A DNA stretch of 7,163 nucleotides from NCBI GenBank assembly GCA_040755715.1, contig JBFLXN010000138.1, positions 1 through 7,163 of the forward strand, in the 5' to 3' direction. The stretch comes from JBFLXN01 sp040755715 [NCBI: Candidatus Edwardsbacteria bacterium] (GTDB lineage: Bacteria; Edwardsbacteria; AC1; JBFLXN01). Made by a program: the position numbers and the translations under genes. The notes below the pieces were generated by a model that had not been told where the DNA came from, made no database searches, and saw only the letters and a list, made by a program, of their open reading frames with translations. This document shows, piece by piece, positions 5,310 to 7,163 of the stretch (positions are counted from its first letter, which is position 1; every line of letters starts with the position of its first letter).

Positions 5310-7043
5310 ATGCCCACTACTTCTTTTAAGAATCTTCTCCGTTTTCTTTTATTCCTCAAGCCTTATTGGAAAAAAGGACTGTTGGCGTTTGTATTTATGT
5401 TACTTTCCGTAAGCCTGCAACTGCCAATGCCGTTTTTGACCAGATACCTGATTGATAAAGTTATTATTCTAAAATCTTTTAGGTTGCTCAATCTTATTGG
5501 TCTGGTTTTGGTTGGTGTCCTTTTGGTACGAGCAGGCTCAAGTTTTCTGCAGAGCTTTCTCTTGACAACCTTTAGAGGCCGAGTCTTATTTGATATTCGC
5601 CTGAAACTTTTTGAACATATCCAGAAAGCATCTATTTGTTTTTTCCACCAAAAACAGACTGGCTATTTAATGTCCAGGCTTTCCGACGATGTCAACGCAG
5701 TTCAAGGTCTATTGGCCGAAACATTGGTCTCTGCAGGCCAAAATATTCTCACTTTCATCGCCGGTATTATCTGCACAGTGTATATTCATCCTAAATTAGC
5801 CTTAATCTGCTTTTTGGTTTTACCATTATATCTTTTATCTTTAGTTGTGTTTAACAAAAGGGTGAGAAATCTGAGTCGGGAAACCAGAGAAAAATTTGCC
5901 TTGGTGCAAAAAGACTTGCAAGAACTTCTCTCCGGAGTTTCGGTGATTAAAGCCTTCACTGGCGAAGGCAGGGCAACTTTAAGACTTTTGTCAGGGGTTA
6001 AAGAGGCTATAAGAACTGAAATAAAATTGGACATCACGGCTACCGTTGCTTCCATCAGTTCAGTGCTGATTTCATCTATTGGTCCGTTGGTTCTAATCTG
6101 GTATGGTTGCGGGGAAATTATGCGCGGTAATCTTACAGTAGGTGGATTGTTGGCTTTCAATTCCTTTATTGCCTATCTATTTGGTCCGGTGCGGACTTTG
6201 TATGATTTAAATTTAGGCGTTCAGCGTTCGCTGGCGGCCGTGGAGAGAATTTTTGAAATACTGGAGGTTGAGACGGAAAAGGACGATGGGAAAGATATCA
6301 AAATAAGCCAAGGCCGGGTGATGTTTGACCGGGTATCTTTCTCATACGATGGGACAAACACTGTGCTAAAAGACATTTCTTTTGAAATTGAACCTGGTAA
6401 AACTGTGGCTCTGGTGGGCCGCTCCGGGGTAGGTAAAACTACTCTGGTCTCCTTATTGCTCAAGTTTTATCAACCAGAGTCAGGTTGGATTCTGATTGAT
6501 GGACAGAATCTTGCTTGGGTCAAAGCCAAATCTTTAAGAAAACAAATTGGATTGGTATCGCAGGAGATATTTTTATTTTCAGACACGATTAAAGAGAACA
6601 TCCGATTTGGAAGTCCAAATGCCAGCGATGACGAGATAATCACCGCGGCAAAATTGGCGCATGCACATGATTTCATAGAAGATCTTACAGAAGGTTATGA
6701 GACTAAAATTGGTGAGAGGGGTTGCACCTTATCTGGCGGGCAGAGACAAAGAATAGCCATTGCCCGAGCTATCCTAAAGAATCCTAGGATATTGATATTG
6801 GATGAAGCCACCTCACAGGTAGATACAGAATCAGAAAGACTGATTCAAGAAGCGCTGAGAGAAGAGCTTCTTAAGGACAGAACTACTTTGGTCATCGCCC
6901 ACCGACTTTCTACAGTCCAGCAGGCTGATAAAATCGTAGTGCTGGATGAAGGCAGGATTGTGGAGCAAGGAACTCACCAAGAGCTCTATGAGAAAGGCGG
7001 AATTTATAGGGAGCTGTATGAACAGTTAGGGGCGAGTTACTAA
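5310..7043 (+). CDS. MsbA/LmrA-type ABC exporter, half-transporter
   Basis: This 577-aa inner-membrane protein fuses one transmembrane domain to one ATP-binding domain and would work as a dimer to export lipids, drugs or peptides. The substrate cannot be told from the sequence. Residues 1-310 hold about six membrane helices (roughly 22-47, 58-86, 137-157, 161-182, 245-268 and 277-300) and the coupling-helix block FHQKQTGYLMSRLSDDV (112-128). The ATPase domain has an A-loop Tyr346, Walker A GRSGVGKT (370-377), Q-loop Gln418, signature LSGGQ (474-478), Walker B ILILDE with catalytic Glu499, D-loop SQVD and H-loop His531. All are intact, so both ATP sites of a homodimer should be competent. Length matches MsbA-like homodimers (about 580 aa). 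No second half-transporter gene is seen within the window, which supports a homodimer, but a partner could begin after 7163. ATG 5310 is preferred over TTG 5259 because of its SD. It appears to be transcribed from its own promoter at 5166-5195. Confidence 0.93.
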   Translation: MPTTSFKNLLRFLLFLKPYWKKGLLAFVFMLLSVSLQLPMPFLTRYLIDKVIILKSFRLLNLIGLVLVGVLLVRAGSSFLQSFLLTTFRGRVLFDIRLKLFEHIQKASICFFHQKQTGYLMSRLSDDVNAVQGLLAETLVSAGQNILTFIAGIICTVYIHPKLALICFLVLPLYLLSLVVFNKRVRNLSRETREKFALVQKDLQELLSGVSVIKAFTGEGRATLRLLSGVKEAIRTEIKLDITATVASISSVLISSIGPLVLIWYGCGEIMRGNLTVGGLLAFNSFIAYLFGPVRTLYDLNLGVQRSLAAVERIFEILEVETEKDDGKDIKISQGRVMFDRVSFSYDGTNTVLKDISFEIEPGKTVALVGRSGVGKTTLVSLLLKFYQPESGWILIDGQNLAWVKAKSLRKQIGLVSQEIFLFSDTIKENIRFGSPNASDDEIITAAKLAHAHDFIEDLTEGYETKIGERGCTLSGGQRQRIAIARAILKNPRILILDEATSQVDTESERLIQEALREELLKDRTTLVIAHRLSTVQQADKIVVLDEGRIVEQGTHQELYEKGGIYRELYEQLGASY

Positions 7044-7163
7044 GGAGAGCAGAAAATATTTTACACTTTATGCAGTACAACAGACTTCTACAGGCTTGGT
7101 TCAGACTCTCTTCATGCCAAGGTTTAGGAGTAATAATGTAAAACATTTATCACTCTCTCATTA
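7044..7163 (+). other. Downstream spacer, no supported gene
   Basis: No terminator hairpin is clear after the exporter stop codon. A 23-codon frame (ATG 7070 to TAA 7142) begins MQYNRLLQAWFRLSS but has only a distant GGAG and no recognisable similarity. The next real gene, if any, starts outside the window. Confidence 0.4.

Noticed and set aside
5786-6160. 124-codon open frame on the minus strand inside the ABC exporter
   Set aside because: It is antisense to a fully conserved exporter gene and has no features of its own.
7060-7073. TTTACACTTTATGC, identical to part of the E. coli lac promoter
   Set aside because: No -10 box follows at a suitable distance and no gene lies downstream within the window. 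It is most likely a coincidence.

Overview
No complete novel system is visible in this window. It holds a truncated transposase at the left edge, a peptidase gene whose start codon appears lost or non-canonical, a complete DDE-transposase insertion sequence, a surface-exposed or outer-membrane beta-barrel protein, and an ABC exporter. All genes after the left edge are on the + strand. The DNA is AT-rich. The outer-membrane-type barrel protein (CBM9-like domain plus DUF5916-like barrel) implies a diderm bacterium for the right half. Such proteins are common in Bacteroidota-like and FCB or candidate-phylum genomes, and an uncultured lineage is a reasonable guess. The left part (peptidase and IS3-like end with strong Shine-Dalgarno sites) looks more Firmicutes-like by eye. 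I cannot test this without a search.

Layout: positions 1-57 (- strand) are the first 19 codons of an IS3-type transposase, with its SD and TATAAT box at 65-84. Positions 236-1231 hold a P1/DmpA-type (family S58) N-terminal nucleophile aminopeptidase. Its reading frame is open from just after a stop at 218, and its conserved N-terminus begins right after a good SD, but the codon where ATG is expected reads ATA. Positions 1232-1469 are intergenic and include a short coding-looking remnant cut off by the next element. Positions 1470-2807 are an insertion sequence with 15-bp perfect terminal inverted repeats around an intact 406-aa transposase of the IS701/IS4 superfamily.

Positions 2982-5087 encode the 701-aa secreted/outer-membrane protein. 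Positions 5088-5309 form a dense regulatory spacer: a five-unit 7-bp tandem repeat, a strong rho-independent terminator, a TTGACA/TAAAAT promoter, and a second hairpin whose left arm overlaps the -10 box. Positions 5310-7043 encode a complete MsbA/LmrA-type half-size ABC exporter with all nucleotide-binding motifs intact. Positions 7044-7163 hold no supported gene.

The barrel gene and the ABC exporter are probably separate transcription units, because a terminator and a new promoter lie between them. Nothing in the sequence ties them to one pathway. The most informative points are the ATA at the peptidase start and the lack of a target-site duplication around an otherwise intact insertion sequence. 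The latter suggests that the element marks a rearrangement junction or an assembly join.
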